DNA of 64,000 nucleotides from Maribellus luteus (GTDB taxonomy: Bacteria; Bacteroidota; Bacteroidia; Bacteroidales; Prolixibacteraceae): contig NZ_QWGR01000004.1 in NCBI RefSeq assembly GCF_003576475.1, positions 483,516-547,515 of the forward strand, read 5' to 3'. The translations under genes were made by a program, and so were the position numbers. Below, one piece after another: positions 48,451 to 58,100 of the stretch; within the stretch, counting starts at the first letter, position 1, and every line of letters begins with the position of its first letter. The notes under the pieces are model-generated. The model searched no databases and was not told the origin of the DNA. It saw only the letters and a list, made by a program, of their open reading frames with translations.

Positions 48451-50379
48451 CTAATGTCTTCTACCTTTTTGAGGCACTTTATTAAATCTCCGGTTCATTT
48501 TGTGTTCACCGTCCACATATATTTCCATCACATAACGGCCGTCTTCCAAATGTCGCAAATCAAGGCCGGTTTGTGCGTCTTTTATATTGGTGAACTCATG
48601 CGTTTCCACGTACTCTCCGTCCTTCGTGATCCGTATTTTTAAGGTGGAAGGCTTGTTGGTGGTGGTGTAAACCGTGGCGTAATCACGTACCATGCGCGGA
48701 TAAATGTTTACCGAAAGATGAGGCTCGCTTGGATCAACTGTAGTTTCATTGTCGGCTCTGAAACCATAAAACTGACCGTTTCCGCAATCACTTTCAAACA
48801 AATGAATGAGGTTTCCTTCGGTGTCTTTCAAACGCAGGCGTCCGTAGCCGGCTTGAGCTAAAAACCAGAATTCCAGCCCTTCTCCGGCGGTGTCAACCAA
48901 CTGCATGTAGTAGTTTCCTTCGGGTAATTCGAGCGTATCAAGGTAAGTGGTTGCGGTGTCCAGCATTTCCGGTGTTTTGGCATAAACCGTATCGTAGGCA
49001 CTGTTTACAATGTACAGCCAGTTGTCTTTCGGGCGGTTGTTGGTCATAAAATCCACCACAATTTTTGAAGGGATGTTCGGAATGTCTTCGAAACTTGCTT
49101 CGAGACTGTTGTCGCCATCCCACTCATCTGCAACTCCGTTCGGATCGTTCAGGGTCACCGCAAAAGTGTTGGTTCCGGGGTGGGCATCAATTTCGCCGGG
49201 CAGCGTAATAAGGGCGCCTTCGTAAAAGCCCAGGTTTCCTTCCCATTTGAATGTCTTTTCCGCAAAACCAACAGTTTTGTACACAATGTCAAGGCTGGTG
49301 AGGTCCTGGCTTCCCAGGTTTCTGATTTTGATGATGGGGCTGAAACCACGGGGATTGAAGCGGTTGTAGTTGTCTTTGCTGTTCGGAGCAATGATTTCCT
49401 CAATAATCACATCGTTGGCTCTGTTCGGCGCTCCGTACTGAAAAAAGTACGAGGTGATTTGTTCTTTGGGCTGGTCGATATTGTTGGCCGTAAAAGGCTC
49501 CATGTTCAGGTCGAGCGTATGTTTCGACTTTTCCAGCGGAATGTCGATTACATCCGGCACCTGCAAATCTCCGGGGCACCAGTAGCCACGGTCAAAAATC
49601 CAGGTTCCACCTTGCGGGTAAAGCGGGTTATTGCCGCAATCTTTCCACATATCGCGGTGGTCAACCACCTGTCCGTCAAAAAGCAATTCGCGCCAGCGGC
49701 TGCAAAACTCGCTGCATCCGTTTGGCTGGTCCATTCCGTGTCCGGTGTGTTGAATCCGAAAACGGCCAAAAGCTGCATTTTTTGCGGTTTTTACTTTTAT
49801 GGGTGCCAGCTGTTTTTCAATGTCGTTGGCCGGGTTTCCGTATTGGTAGTTGCCGTCCCATGTTTTCTGAACGGTGATGAAATCAGCCACCTGCGGCCCG
49901 TAAGTGATGTCGAAATCAATGCTCAGGTCCCAGCCCAGGTCGGGTGACTCGTAGCCCGAATGAATGTACTCCAGTTCCACGCTGTCGCGCAGAAAGGCCT
50001 GAAAATCGGTTACGTCGATGCTCCAGGTAAAGCTCCATCCTTCTTTAAAATTACTTCCGTAAGGGGTAAGCATACGGCCGATTTCAAAATTTACCGCTTT
50101 GCCGTTTTTCCCGCCCTGACGTAGAATTTTTACGCGGTCCATGTAATCCCAATGCGCAATGGCCCGGTCTTCGGGATAAGCCAAAGTAAGGTTCATCACC
50201 ACGCGACGGATTTCTTTGCTGGCGGAAGGAAATTCACCCCACTGAACAAAGCTTTTCACTCCCTGCGAGGGATCGGTGACGATGGTTACTTTGTCGAATA
50301 CTTTTACCTTGGAAGTTTGGGAAAAAGCCAGCTGTCCGCCTAGCAGGACAATGACCAGTAAAATAAGTTTCTTATTCAT
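48451..50379 (-). CDS. Peptide-N-glycosidase F-like enzyme, secreted
   Basis: A 642-residue exported protein with the PNGase F N and C domains (about residues 25-340) and a long extra C-terminal region of about 300 residues. PNGase F cleaves the amide between Asn and the innermost GlcNAc of N-glycans. Two of its catalytic acids are recognisable: D78 in AHWDYMDR and E224 in NGCSEFC, both with the same +18 offset relative to published D60 and E206. A further Glu lies in VELEYIHSGYE. The signal peptide is LILLVIVLLGGQLAFS. The C-terminal part looks like beta sandwiches but has no clear T9SS domain. It is the second gene of a pair with the transglutaminase-like lipoprotein (25 bp). Confidence 0.88.
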   Translation of the reverse strand: MNKKLILLVIVLLGGQLAFSQTSKVKVFDKVTIVTDPSQGVKSFVQWGEFPSASKEIRRVVMNLTLAYPEDRAIAHWDYMDRVKILRQGGKNGKAVNFEIGRMLTPYGSNFKEGWSFTWSIDVTDFQAFLRDSVELEYIHSGYESPDLGWDLSIDFDITYGPQVADFITVQKTWDGNYQYGNPANDIEKQLAPIKVKTAKNAAFGRFRIQHTGHGMDQPNGCSEFCSRWRELLFDGQVVDHRDMWKDCGNNPLYPQGGTWIFDRGYWCPGDLQVPDVIDIPLEKSKHTLDLNMEPFTANNIDQPKEQITSYFFQYGAPNRANDVIIEEIIAPNSKDNYNRFNPRGFSPIIKIRNLGSQDLTSLDIVYKTVGFAEKTFKWEGNLGFYEGALITLPGEIDAHPGTNTFAVTLNDPNGVADEWDGDNSLEASFEDIPNIPSKIVVDFMTNNRPKDNWLYIVNSAYDTVYAKTPEMLDTATTYLDTLELPEGNYYMQLVDTAGEGLEFWFLAQAGYGRLRLKDTEGNLIHLFESDCGNGQFYGFRADNETTVDPSEPHLSVNIYPRMVRDYATVYTTTNKPSTLKIRITKDGEYVETHEFTNIKDAQTGLDLRHLEDGRYVMEIYVDGEHKMNRRFNKVPQKGRRH

Positions 50380-50404
50380 CAGGCTTCAATGTTTTCAATG
50401 GTTT

Positions 50405-51688
50405 TTATTTCGATAGAATGAGTTGAATGTCTTGCTGTGCATCGTTTCCAGTGGTTACGGCAAACGTTTTTTCAATCGCCTGCTCGGGATTGCTTACCAC
50501 GAACTGATAGCTTGTATTTTTTTTAAGTTTAAACTGAAGGAAGTGATTCAGATCGTCAGTCTTGCGGGGCGAATAGCCGAAATTCACTTTTTCGTCGTCT
50601 TTCTGTACATCTACCCGGCAACTTAAACGCGATTCGCTGGAGCTGGTGTTTTCGTCGGCAAGAACCACCACATTGGCCAGCAGTTCATCTTCGGCAAGGG
50701 CGCTGTTTTGCACTGATTTCTCGTACAAATCGATGTAGCGTTGCGTAACGTTGTGTCCCCAGATGTAGGGCTTTAGCCCGCTTGCCCTTTCTTTCATGCG
50801 TTCGTAACGTGCGCGCACATCTTCGGGCAGGTTGCTGAGGTTAACCACATCAGCCACATAGGGAGCGTCAACGGCTGCATAGTAAGGCAGACCGGTGGGT
50901 TTAAACGAAGCGGCATAGATCCAGTGCAACATATTGTCGGGATCGGCTTTTCCCGCATCGGCGACAAACCACGATTGATCGAGTGTGTCCACATAGTATT
51001 CAATAAACTTCCATTCGCCTTCCACCCAAACTTCACTCCAGGTGTGGTTTCCTTTGTAGTTGGTCCACATGGCTGTTCCGGCCAGGCGCGACGGAATTCC
51101 CACCGAACGGTAGGCGTCGGTCAGTAAAATGGAAAGCCCGCTACAGGTAGCCATGTGTTCTTTCATGGCCTGCAAAGGACTGATGTCGACCCGCGAACGT
51201 TTGGTGTTGTACTCCACATCCACTTCGGTCGGAATGTTGTGGGCAATGTTCATCAGGGCATCCACCATGTTGTCTTTGTCTTTTACATATTTTGAAAAGC
51301 GTTCGTAAAAATCAGGTCTCCAGCGGTCGCGGTTTTCCGAAATGTTGGCGTAAGGCAGTACTTCATTCAAGAAAATGGAATCGGGCAGCGCAGCGCACCA
51401 GGGGAATTCCCGGCGGGCTTTGTAGGCATACTGGTTGTTTTCGAGCAGAAAATCAGCCGTTAAAGTAGTAAGGTCGCGCTCGGGCATGTAGCTGATCAGA
51501 AAGGCCATTCCTTCCTTTTCGTCTGCCGGTGCTTCGGCAAGTGCCTTTTGTAATTCCGCAGCATTTCCTCCGGCTTTAACCAAAGCCGAGTCGAGCAGGG
51601 TGTGGTATTCTTCTGAAACTCCGGGGTATTTCGACTGACAGGCAACCGCCAGAATCAAAATGGTAATGTACAATAGCAGCTTATTCAT
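50405..51688 (-). CDS. Transglutaminase-like lipoprotein
   Basis: A 427-residue lipoprotein with a lipobox at LAVAC (residue 17). The transglutaminase-core domain spans about residues 140-255, with the nucleophile C182 in ATCSGLSILL, H215 in KGNHTWSEVW and an acidic partner in WKFIEYYVD, where the usual Asp position is E230. The C-terminal 100 residues look like a beta domain (SSSESRLSCRVDVQKDD). Members of this fold act as proteases, amidases or cross-linkers; eukaryotic-type peptide:N-glycanase also uses it. It is encoded 25 bp upstream of the PNGase F-like gene, so the two are probably co-expressed at the cell envelope. The reaction is unknown. Confidence 0.8.
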   Translation of the reverse strand: MNKLLLYITILILAVACQSKYPGVSEEYHTLLDSALVKAGGNAAELQKALAEAPADEKEGMAFLISYMPERDLTTLTADFLLENNQYAYKARREFPWCAALPDSIFLNEVLPYANISENRDRWRPDFYERFSKYVKDKDNMVDALMNIAHNIPTEVDVEYNTKRSRVDISPLQAMKEHMATCSGLSILLTDAYRSVGIPSRLAGTAMWTNYKGNHTWSEVWVEGEWKFIEYYVDTLDQSWFVADAGKADPDNMLHWIYAASFKPTGLPYYAAVDAPYVADVVNLSNLPEDVRARYERMKERASGLKPYIWGHNVTQRYIDLYEKSVQNSALAEDELLANVVVLADENTSSSESRLSCRVDVQKDDEKVNFGYSPRKTDDLNHFLQFKLKKNTSYQFVVSNPEQAIEKTFAVTTGNDAQQDIQLILSK

Positions 51689-51800
51689 TTACTTGAGTTA
51701 TTAAAATATTTTAATAATAAACAAAACTAACACAAAAAAATGAACAATAGACTTGTGTCCTGAAAAATTCCCTGAAAAAATGAACGGATACAATGAATGA

Positions 51801-51836
51801 AGCCGGCTGATAATTAATTGATTAATCGGCCGGCCT
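51801..51836 (-). terminator. Probable terminator of the SDR gene
   Basis: GCCGGC at 51802-51807 and 51829-51834 pair as a stem, extended inside by ATTAATT/ATTAAT, about 40 bp past the SDR stop. There is no strong T-run, so efficiency is uncertain. Confidence 0.5.
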
Positions 51837-51873
51837 GTAACTTATAAATGAAATAAATGTCGGTGTCCGTTTC

Positions 51874-52932
51874 TTAAATCAAGCCGTTGTCGATAAGTTG
51901 CTGAAACATCTCGTTGAGCGATTCTTCCATGGGGCGGTAATTCATTTTCAGTTCGTTGATGCTTTTTGAGTTATCCGCTACAAAAGGGAGCCCCATGTTG
52001 CGTGAAATGTATTTTCGTGTAACGGCTTTGTTGATGATTGGTCCCATCAGCCAGATCAGCCATTTGGGCATTTCCTTTTTCGGGATGGGGTATTTGTCGC
52101 CATATTTGGGTTGAAGGGCTTTGGCCATGTCGATAAACCAGGTATTGTAGCCTGAAATGATGTAACGGCCACTTGCGTCGGGTTTAAAGCCGGCCATAAA
52201 ATGTGCCTCGGCTACATCGCGTACATCCACCAGGCCCATGCCCAGTTTGGGTGCACCCATTTTAAGCTTTCCATCGCCAAAGGGCTGGATGATGCGGAAA
52301 CTCTCGGAAGTAACCTGCGTGGGGTTAATTGCCGGGCCAATCACCAGGCTGGGATTTATCACCACCAATTCCCACTGCAGCTGTTCTTCGCAAATTTTCC
52401 AGGCTTCTTTTTCGGCCAGCGTTTTGGAATACGAGTAAGGTTGGTGTTCGAGCGAAGAACTGGTGTTCCAGATTTCTTCTGTAAAAACCTTGCCGGGAGC
52501 ATGGTTCAGGTCGGCATTGTCGCCATAAATGGCAGCCACGCTGCTGGTAAGAACCACCCGCTTCACCGATTCCGTTTGGTTGGCTTGTTCCAGTACATTG
52601 CGGGTTCCCAGTTTGGCGGGGTTGATGAGGTCTCTCTGCGGATCTTTTACATCGGTAACAAAGGGCGATGCCGTGTGGAAAACCAGCTCGCAACCTGCCA
52701 TGGCTTCGGCATACGATCCTTCTTCGAGTAAATCGGCCCTGAAATAACGGATTTCACCCGGCGTGTTTTGGGCAATCTCATCGAGGTATTTTAGTTTTTC
52801 CTTATCATCCGGATTCCGAACTGCCGCATGCACCGTTAGTCCTTCTGCGAGAAGTTTTTTTACCAGCCAGCCTGCCACATAGCCGGTGGCACCGGTAACC
52901 AGCACGGGTTTTGATTTATCAATGGTCTTCAT
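51874..52932 (-). CDS. Extended SDR, NAD(P)-dependent epimerase/reductase
   Basis: A 352-residue cytoplasmic short-chain dehydrogenase of the extended, dihydroflavonol-reductase-like type. The nucleotide motif is VTGATGYVAGWLVKKLL (GxxGxxA), the catalytic Ser region is VVLTSSVAAI, and the YxxxK pair is YSYSKTLAEKEA. The C-terminal substrate domain includes GRYIISGYNTWF. In bacteria such proteins reduce aldehydes or ketones of many kinds, and no substrate can be named. It is divergent from the sulfide:quinone oxidoreductase gene by 232 bp. Confidence 0.85.
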   Translation of the reverse strand: MKTIDKSKPVLVTGATGYVAGWLVKKLLAEGLTVHAAVRNPDDKEKLKYLDEIAQNTPGEIRYFRADLLEEGSYAEAMAGCELVFHTASPFVTDVKDPQRDLINPAKLGTRNVLEQANQTESVKRVVLTSSVAAIYGDNADLNHAPGKVFTEEIWNTSSSLEHQPYSYSKTLAEKEAWKICEEQLQWELVVINPSLVIGPAINPTQVTSESFRIIQPFGDGKLKMGAPKLGMGLVDVRDVAEAHFMAGFKPDASGRYIISGYNTWFIDMAKALQPKYGDKYPIPKKEMPKWLIWLMGPIINKAVTRKYISRNMGLPFVADNSKSINELKMNYRPMEESLNEMFQQLIDNGLI

Positions 52933-53164
52933 AATGTATTAGTTCATAAAGTTAGTTTTCTATGCCGTAACAGGGCTTGTCCGGAAAAATCGTTGCCCCC
53001 TAAGAATTTTGTTTGCAAGTATAGTTTTACTTGATCGAATAATCCCTGATTCATCATTAATAAAATGTAAAATCAACCTTTCTTTTGACATGAAAGATGC
53101 TTAAGAGGATAAAATTCGATAGCCTTGCGGCACCTATAGTATTTACCAACTAAAAAACCGAAAT

Positions 53165-54511
53165 ATGGCCATTAACCGACGGAGATTTCTCTTGAACGGG
53201 GCATTGGGTCTTGGAGGACTCATTGTTGCTGAGAGGACTTACGATTTTTTTTCAGAGAGTAAAGCAAAGGCGAAGATACTGATTGTGGGGGGAGGAGCTG
53301 CCGGAATAACCATGGCCGCTTACCTTACCGATAAGTTGCGAACGCCTGATATTACCATTATTGAACCCAACGAAACACATTTCTACCAGCCGGGTTATAC
53401 CTTGATTGCATCGGGAACTTTTTCTCCCGACCAGGTTAAAAGGTCTACCGAAAAGCTGATTCCCAAAGGCGTGAAGTGGGTAAAAGATTCGGTGGCCGAA
53501 CTGGTGCCGGATGCCAATTATGTAACCACACAGAAGAGTGGGAAGATTGATTATGACTTTTTGGTGCTGACACCGGGCTGTCAGATGAACTTCGATTTGG
53601 TTGAAGGAATTTCGCGTGAAACGCTGGGCGAAGGAAACGCGCACTGCATCTACGATTACCAGGGAGCCATAAAATACCACCGGGCAATGGAACAACTTGC
53701 CTCCGGACGTAAAGATGCCCGCCTGGTGTTTACCGACACGTACACAAAACTGAAATGCGGCGGCGCGCCTAAAAAGATTTGTTTGATCACCGAAGACTTT
53801 CTGCGTGACAAAGAGATCAGGGACGGGTTTGATATTCAGTATTTCGGGAATTCCACCAACCTGATGACGCCCGTGGTTTTTGGCGACCGGCTTCAGCAGA
53901 TTTATGACGAACGAAACATCGGGATATCCTACAAACACCGCCTGGTATCGGTGGATACCTCAGCTAAAAAGGCTGTTTTTCAGCAGATAGAGGAAGCTAC
54001 CCTGGCTCCTTTGCCGGTGGACGATACAAAATTGATCACGGTGGATTATGATTTGCTTCATTTTATCCCGCCGATGAGTGCACCCGATTTTGTGAAAAAT
54101 TCTCCGCTGGCCATAACAACAGGCGATTTGCGTCACGGTGGCTGGGCCGATGTAGACAATGCCACGCTGGTTCATACGCATTATAAAAACATTATGGTGG
54201 TTGGCGACGCGGGCGGACTGCGTACCAGCAAAACAGGGGCGGCCATTCGCATGCAGGCTCCGGTGGCTGCTGCCAACCTGGTGTCGATTATGGAAGGCAA
54301 CGAGCCCGAAGAAACCTACAACGGTTATTCTGCATGCCCGATCGTAACGGAGTACGGAAAGGTGCTGATGTGCGAATTTGGTTACGACAAAGAGCTGATG
54401 CCAACCATTCCGTGGCTGGACCCTGCGGTGGAGCGCGGAATGTGGTGGATGTTGAAAGTGCACGGGCTGGAGCCGATGTACTATCATGGCATGCTGAAAG
54501 GCCTGATGTAA
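53165..54511 (+). CDS. sqr: Tat-exported sulfide:quinone oxidoreductase-like flavoprotein
   Basis: A 448-residue FAD-disulfide reductase of the SQR family, oxidising sulfide and reducing quinone. A twin-arginine-like signal (NRRRFLLNGALGLGGL) implies folded export. FAD binding is by LIVGGGAAGITMAA. Three cysteines fit the SQR pattern: C139 in TPGCQM, C198 in KLKCGGAPKK and C391 in YSACPIV. The C-terminal VVGDAGGLRTSKTGAAIRMQ is also typical. The enzyme is membrane-associated in the family. Its last 26 codons are repeated at 59307-59387, as part of a duplication that ends at 54736. Confidence 0.85.
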   Translation: MAINRRRFLLNGALGLGGLIVAERTYDFFSESKAKAKILIVGGGAAGITMAAYLTDKLRTPDITIIEPNETHFYQPGYTLIASGTFSPDQVKRSTEKLIPKGVKWVKDSVAELVPDANYVTTQKSGKIDYDFLVLTPGCQMNFDLVEGISRETLGEGNAHCIYDYQGAIKYHRAMEQLASGRKDARLVFTDTYTKLKCGGAPKKICLITEDFLRDKEIRDGFDIQYFGNSTNLMTPVVFGDRLQQIYDERNIGISYKHRLVSVDTSAKKAVFQQIEEATLAPLPVDDTKLITVDYDLLHFIPPMSAPDFVKNSPLAITTGDLRHGGWADVDNATLVHTHYKNIMVVGDAGGLRTSKTGAAIRMQAPVAAANLVSIMEGNEPEETYNGYSACPIVTEYGKVLMCEFGYDKELMPTIPWLDPAVERGMWWMLKVHGLEPMYYHGMLKGLM

Positions 54512-54736
54512 CCGGTGTCGTAATCTGCTTACCGGACTTTACTTCGCCAGAATAATGATGTCTTTGGGGGCTATTATATTTTTGGGATAGCCCTTCAAAG
54601 CTGAATTTATCATGGCTTTGCCCACCTGCGTGGTATCGACCACCGAGTGGGGAGAAAAGAATTTTACAAGGTTTACGAGCCAGAGAAAATAGTCGTACAA
54701 AAACTGGTAGGCTTTGGTGCGTGATTTTATGCCCCG
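54431..54736. repeat. Direct repeat copy 1 flanking the 4.6-kb insert
   Basis: This 306-bp segment covers the last 26 codons of sqr, the intergenic gap and the 3' end of the NAD(P)-binding gene. It is repeated at 59307-59612 without any indel and, by my count, with nine substitutions. Copy 1 is continuous with complete sqr on the left and stops abruptly at 54736, where the insert begins. The mismatches lie only in the gap and the end of the NAD(P)-binding gene. Confidence 0.92.
54539..54736 (-). pseudogene. Truncated 3' copy of the NAD(P)-binding epimerase gene
   Basis: These 66 codons repeat the C-terminus of the intact gene at 59415-60080 (from GIKSRTKAYQFLYDYF to the end IIILAK). The first 155 residues, including the Rossmann motif, are missing. 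The frame runs on into unrelated DNA, so no functional product is expected. Of four coding differences from the intact copy, three are silent and one changes Thr to Ile. Confidence 0.9.
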
Positions 54737-55126
54737 CAGGTGCGGATTTGCAATCCGTACTCCAGTCAGCAAGATTGGTAAATTGCTTTTGGTATTTTTA
54801 TGTTTAAGGAGTATTCCAATGAGCAGAAATATGAATTTCAATCTCCGGTTAAATCGGGATTGCCTTCAGCAATGGAACGGTTTACAAAATCGCGTCAGCG
54901 GGTTGTCCTCTTTTTAGCTGCCTAAAGGCTTGGTCTCGCATTAATTTAAATTCTATCGAATTTTATAGTTTCTCTGTCGTCACAAAATTAGTATTGTTAG
55001 ACAGAGCTCATTTTACAGTCTCCATTTTTTAATGTATTAACTACCATGAAATCTATTTATAAGAACGTTTATTTAATCCCCTTAGGTAGCTGATTAATTC
55101 TAAGGGATATTTAACATGTCTCATCT
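54737..55126. other. Left end of the insert, no gene
   Basis: The insert begins here right after the repeat. A small perfect hairpin CGGATT-TGC-AATCCG is at 54743-54757, only 7 bp from the junction. Beyond it the DNA is AT-rich with no supported gene, integrase or transposase; the region ends at the stop of the large minus-strand surface protein. Confidence 0.6.
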
Positions 55127-58100
55127 TTACCATTTTATGATCTTTTTTTGGGATACCCCAGAACTGTTTTCAAATATGATTATAAAAATACCGGAAGGAA
55201 AGTTACTGGTTTCAATGATTGTGCTACTGTCAAACAACTTACTTTTGAGTATCTTCTTCCCAGAAGAAGAAATAATTTCAAAATCAATAACTTCAGTAAT
55301 ATTATGTGCCTCAATTATTAATTTATCTCTTACCGGATTTGGGAAAACGTTGATTTTTTCATCTAAAAAGGTATTTCTGCTTCCTGTTCGAACGTAGGTT
55401 ACTACATTTGATGGTTTTGAATCACAAGAAGCCGACTGAACCACTACATAATAATTTCCACTTTTTTGAGGGATGCATTTCTTACCGCTTTCTGCTTCCA
55501 TCATTTCATTATTGCAGTACCAAACATTGCCATTTTCAGAAGATGAATACAAGGTATCTCCCACAATAGTCACTAAAGGGGTTTCAGGCCTTGGATTAAC
55601 ATTCACCGAAATAACTGATTCGATACCTTCTCCACACTCATTTACACCTTTAACTTTAATATCTCCTGAAACAGCACAACTATCAAAATCAACCGTAATA
55701 CTATTCGAAGTACTGTTGCCACAAACTCCTTCGGGTAAGCTCCATAAATAAGAAGAAGCATTTGAAATTTTAGGAAGGGAATAGCTTATTCCTTTCTGCC
55801 CTGAGCAAACATTCAGTTCGCCCTTAATCTCACCTGCCGCATTTACTTCATCAAGTTCTGAGTCTCCAATAATGGTCCATCCCCTTGTTGAAATAAGCTC
55901 AGTGCGGAAATCAGAAGCACCCGAATGATATTGCCTGTTTTGGGCCCCAAGAATAAGACTGTCCGGTGTGTTCGGGTTTTCGCTCCATCCTTTTAGCGTA
56001 TTGGAATAGTTGGCACAATCCATTCCACAATCAACCAGCATATTTTGAACATTTGATACACTTGATAAATCCCATTTTTCAAGATTCTGATTAAATGCTC
56101 TGGTTCCATAAAACATATCGTCCATATGCTCAACTTTTGAAACATCCCAGTCTCCTATATTTTGATTAAAGGAGTCTGCGTCAAAAAACATCCCTTGCAT
56201 ACTAATAACCTTCGAAACATCCCAGTCTCCTATAAATTGATTAAAAGAATCGGCATCATAAAACACCCACCCCATTCCATCTACATTCGAAACATCCCAG
56301 TCCCCTATATTTTGATTAAAGGAGCCTGCTCCAAAAAACATACTACTTATATTCGTAACGCTTGACACATCCCAACGACTTATATCTCGATTAAAATTTT
56401 CTGCGAGACTAAACATACTACTCATGGTGGTCACGCTAGATACATTCCAACTGCCAATGTGCTGATTAAATAATTTTGCTTGTGAAAACATATCGTTCAT
56501 AATTTTTACCTTTGATACATCCCAATCTCCAATGCATTGATTAAAAGATTTAGCACACTCAAACATTCCCATCATACTATTTACATTGGATACATCCCAA
56601 TTTCCAATATTCTGATTAAATAATTCAGCACAATAAAAAAGAGCCCACATATCACGAACGGAACCAACATACCAATCATTAATATTCGACGGTCCATTAA
56701 GAGCTGTACAGTTACTAAACATCCATCCCATTTTATAAACATTTCGAAAGTCGGGTACATCAGTAGCCGATATGTTCAAATTCTTACATCCCCAGAAAGC
56801 ATTTTCCATGTTTGTCCACTTTGCCGTTCCCCACTGCTCCACGTCTATCAGGTTCTCTCTGTCGGGGCCTTTAATATCTTCAGGACAGCGCTGCAAACGG
56901 TTGCAAAACGACGTTAAATTTTCGGGATCTATATATAACCGAATTGTTTTTCCTTCGGGCAAACCTGTAATTTTAACCATTCCAATACTCGTTGGGCTCC
57001 CTTCTATTTCTTCTTCTTCACCTCCCATTGAAATTCCTCCTGCACTTAAGTCTTCATAAAAAGTTCCTGACCCACTGTTCAGGGCAGGGACAGTCTCCCA
57101 GTGATAGTCAACCTTGCCAGTTCGTGCTAACAAAAATTGGAGACTGGTCTGTCCTTCCGGAATTCTCCATCGGGTAACAAAGTCTCTTTCTTTCTTTCCC
57201 ATATTTAAATAAACAAGCTCATTGCCATACACCGTATCGTTTTTGGTACAAACATAGGTTCGAATATAATAATAAGCACCTTCTTTTAGACGGGTAAGTG
57301 TGCAATCAAAGCCTTCCGCATCCGAACTTTCCAAGTTAAAACTATCTTCTATGTTTGGCTTTCGGTCCAAACTCCATACAACTCCTTTCTTCACAATAGG
57401 AGAATAACCTTCTTTTAATATTTTACCATGAACTGTAATGCTGTCTCCTTGCTGCATCAAATTTAACTTTGTGTAAACAATAGGTAAATTATCAGTATTG
57501 CGCTTACAGTAACCTGCTACATGATGCTTTACTTCACGAATGGTGCGGGCATTATTTGCATCGTCTGCATCGCCTGTAGCTTGCCCATCATGAAGAATGT
57601 TCGGATCGGAAAAATAAAGCACATTTGTGTAGAATTTGGAAGTAGTAGAATATAATCCATCCCAGTAAGTCATAATACTACAATAATTACCTGTTTCACT
57701 TGTCCAGTTCCATCCTGCAGACCAGGTATTTTCAAACCAGGTATTATTCCACCAGGTTGGGCCTGGAAAATCTTTTTGGTCTTTTTTATGATGTCCTGCT
57801 CCCAGAAGATGTCCAATTTCATGAATCCCAGTTATAAAATCATCGGCCTGCTGCACACGAACAATCGCAAAGGCTTGCGTATTATCACCATTCCTGTTGC
57901 TAAGCCCCATGGCTAATCCACCATAATCGTTAGTTTTTGTTAAGACTATTACCAAGTCAGCATTTGTTACATCTTTTAAAGCATATACTTCCGAAATCTG
58001 TCCGTCCTCAAGGTTGTAAAGATCCGTTTCTGAACTACCTGATTCAGTATAATCCACCTCGGTGGAATAAACATTATTAAAATAAATACCCAACTTACTA

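Noticed and set aside
52933..53164. A promoter of sqr with TTTTG and TAAAATTCG
   Set aside because: The spacing is 22 bp and the -7 match is poor, so it is not reported as a feature.
54539..54841. A 100-residue protein with a new N-terminus joined to the epimerase tail
   Set aside because: It arises because the truncated duplicate runs into insert DNA; its first 35 residues are not conserved with anything visible and the Rossmann domain is missing. Treated as a pseudogene.
56067..56741. Regular repeats considered as a CRISPR array
   Set aside because: Units are contiguous 75-bp coding repeats of a DUF285 protein without unique spacers and with no cas gene nearby.
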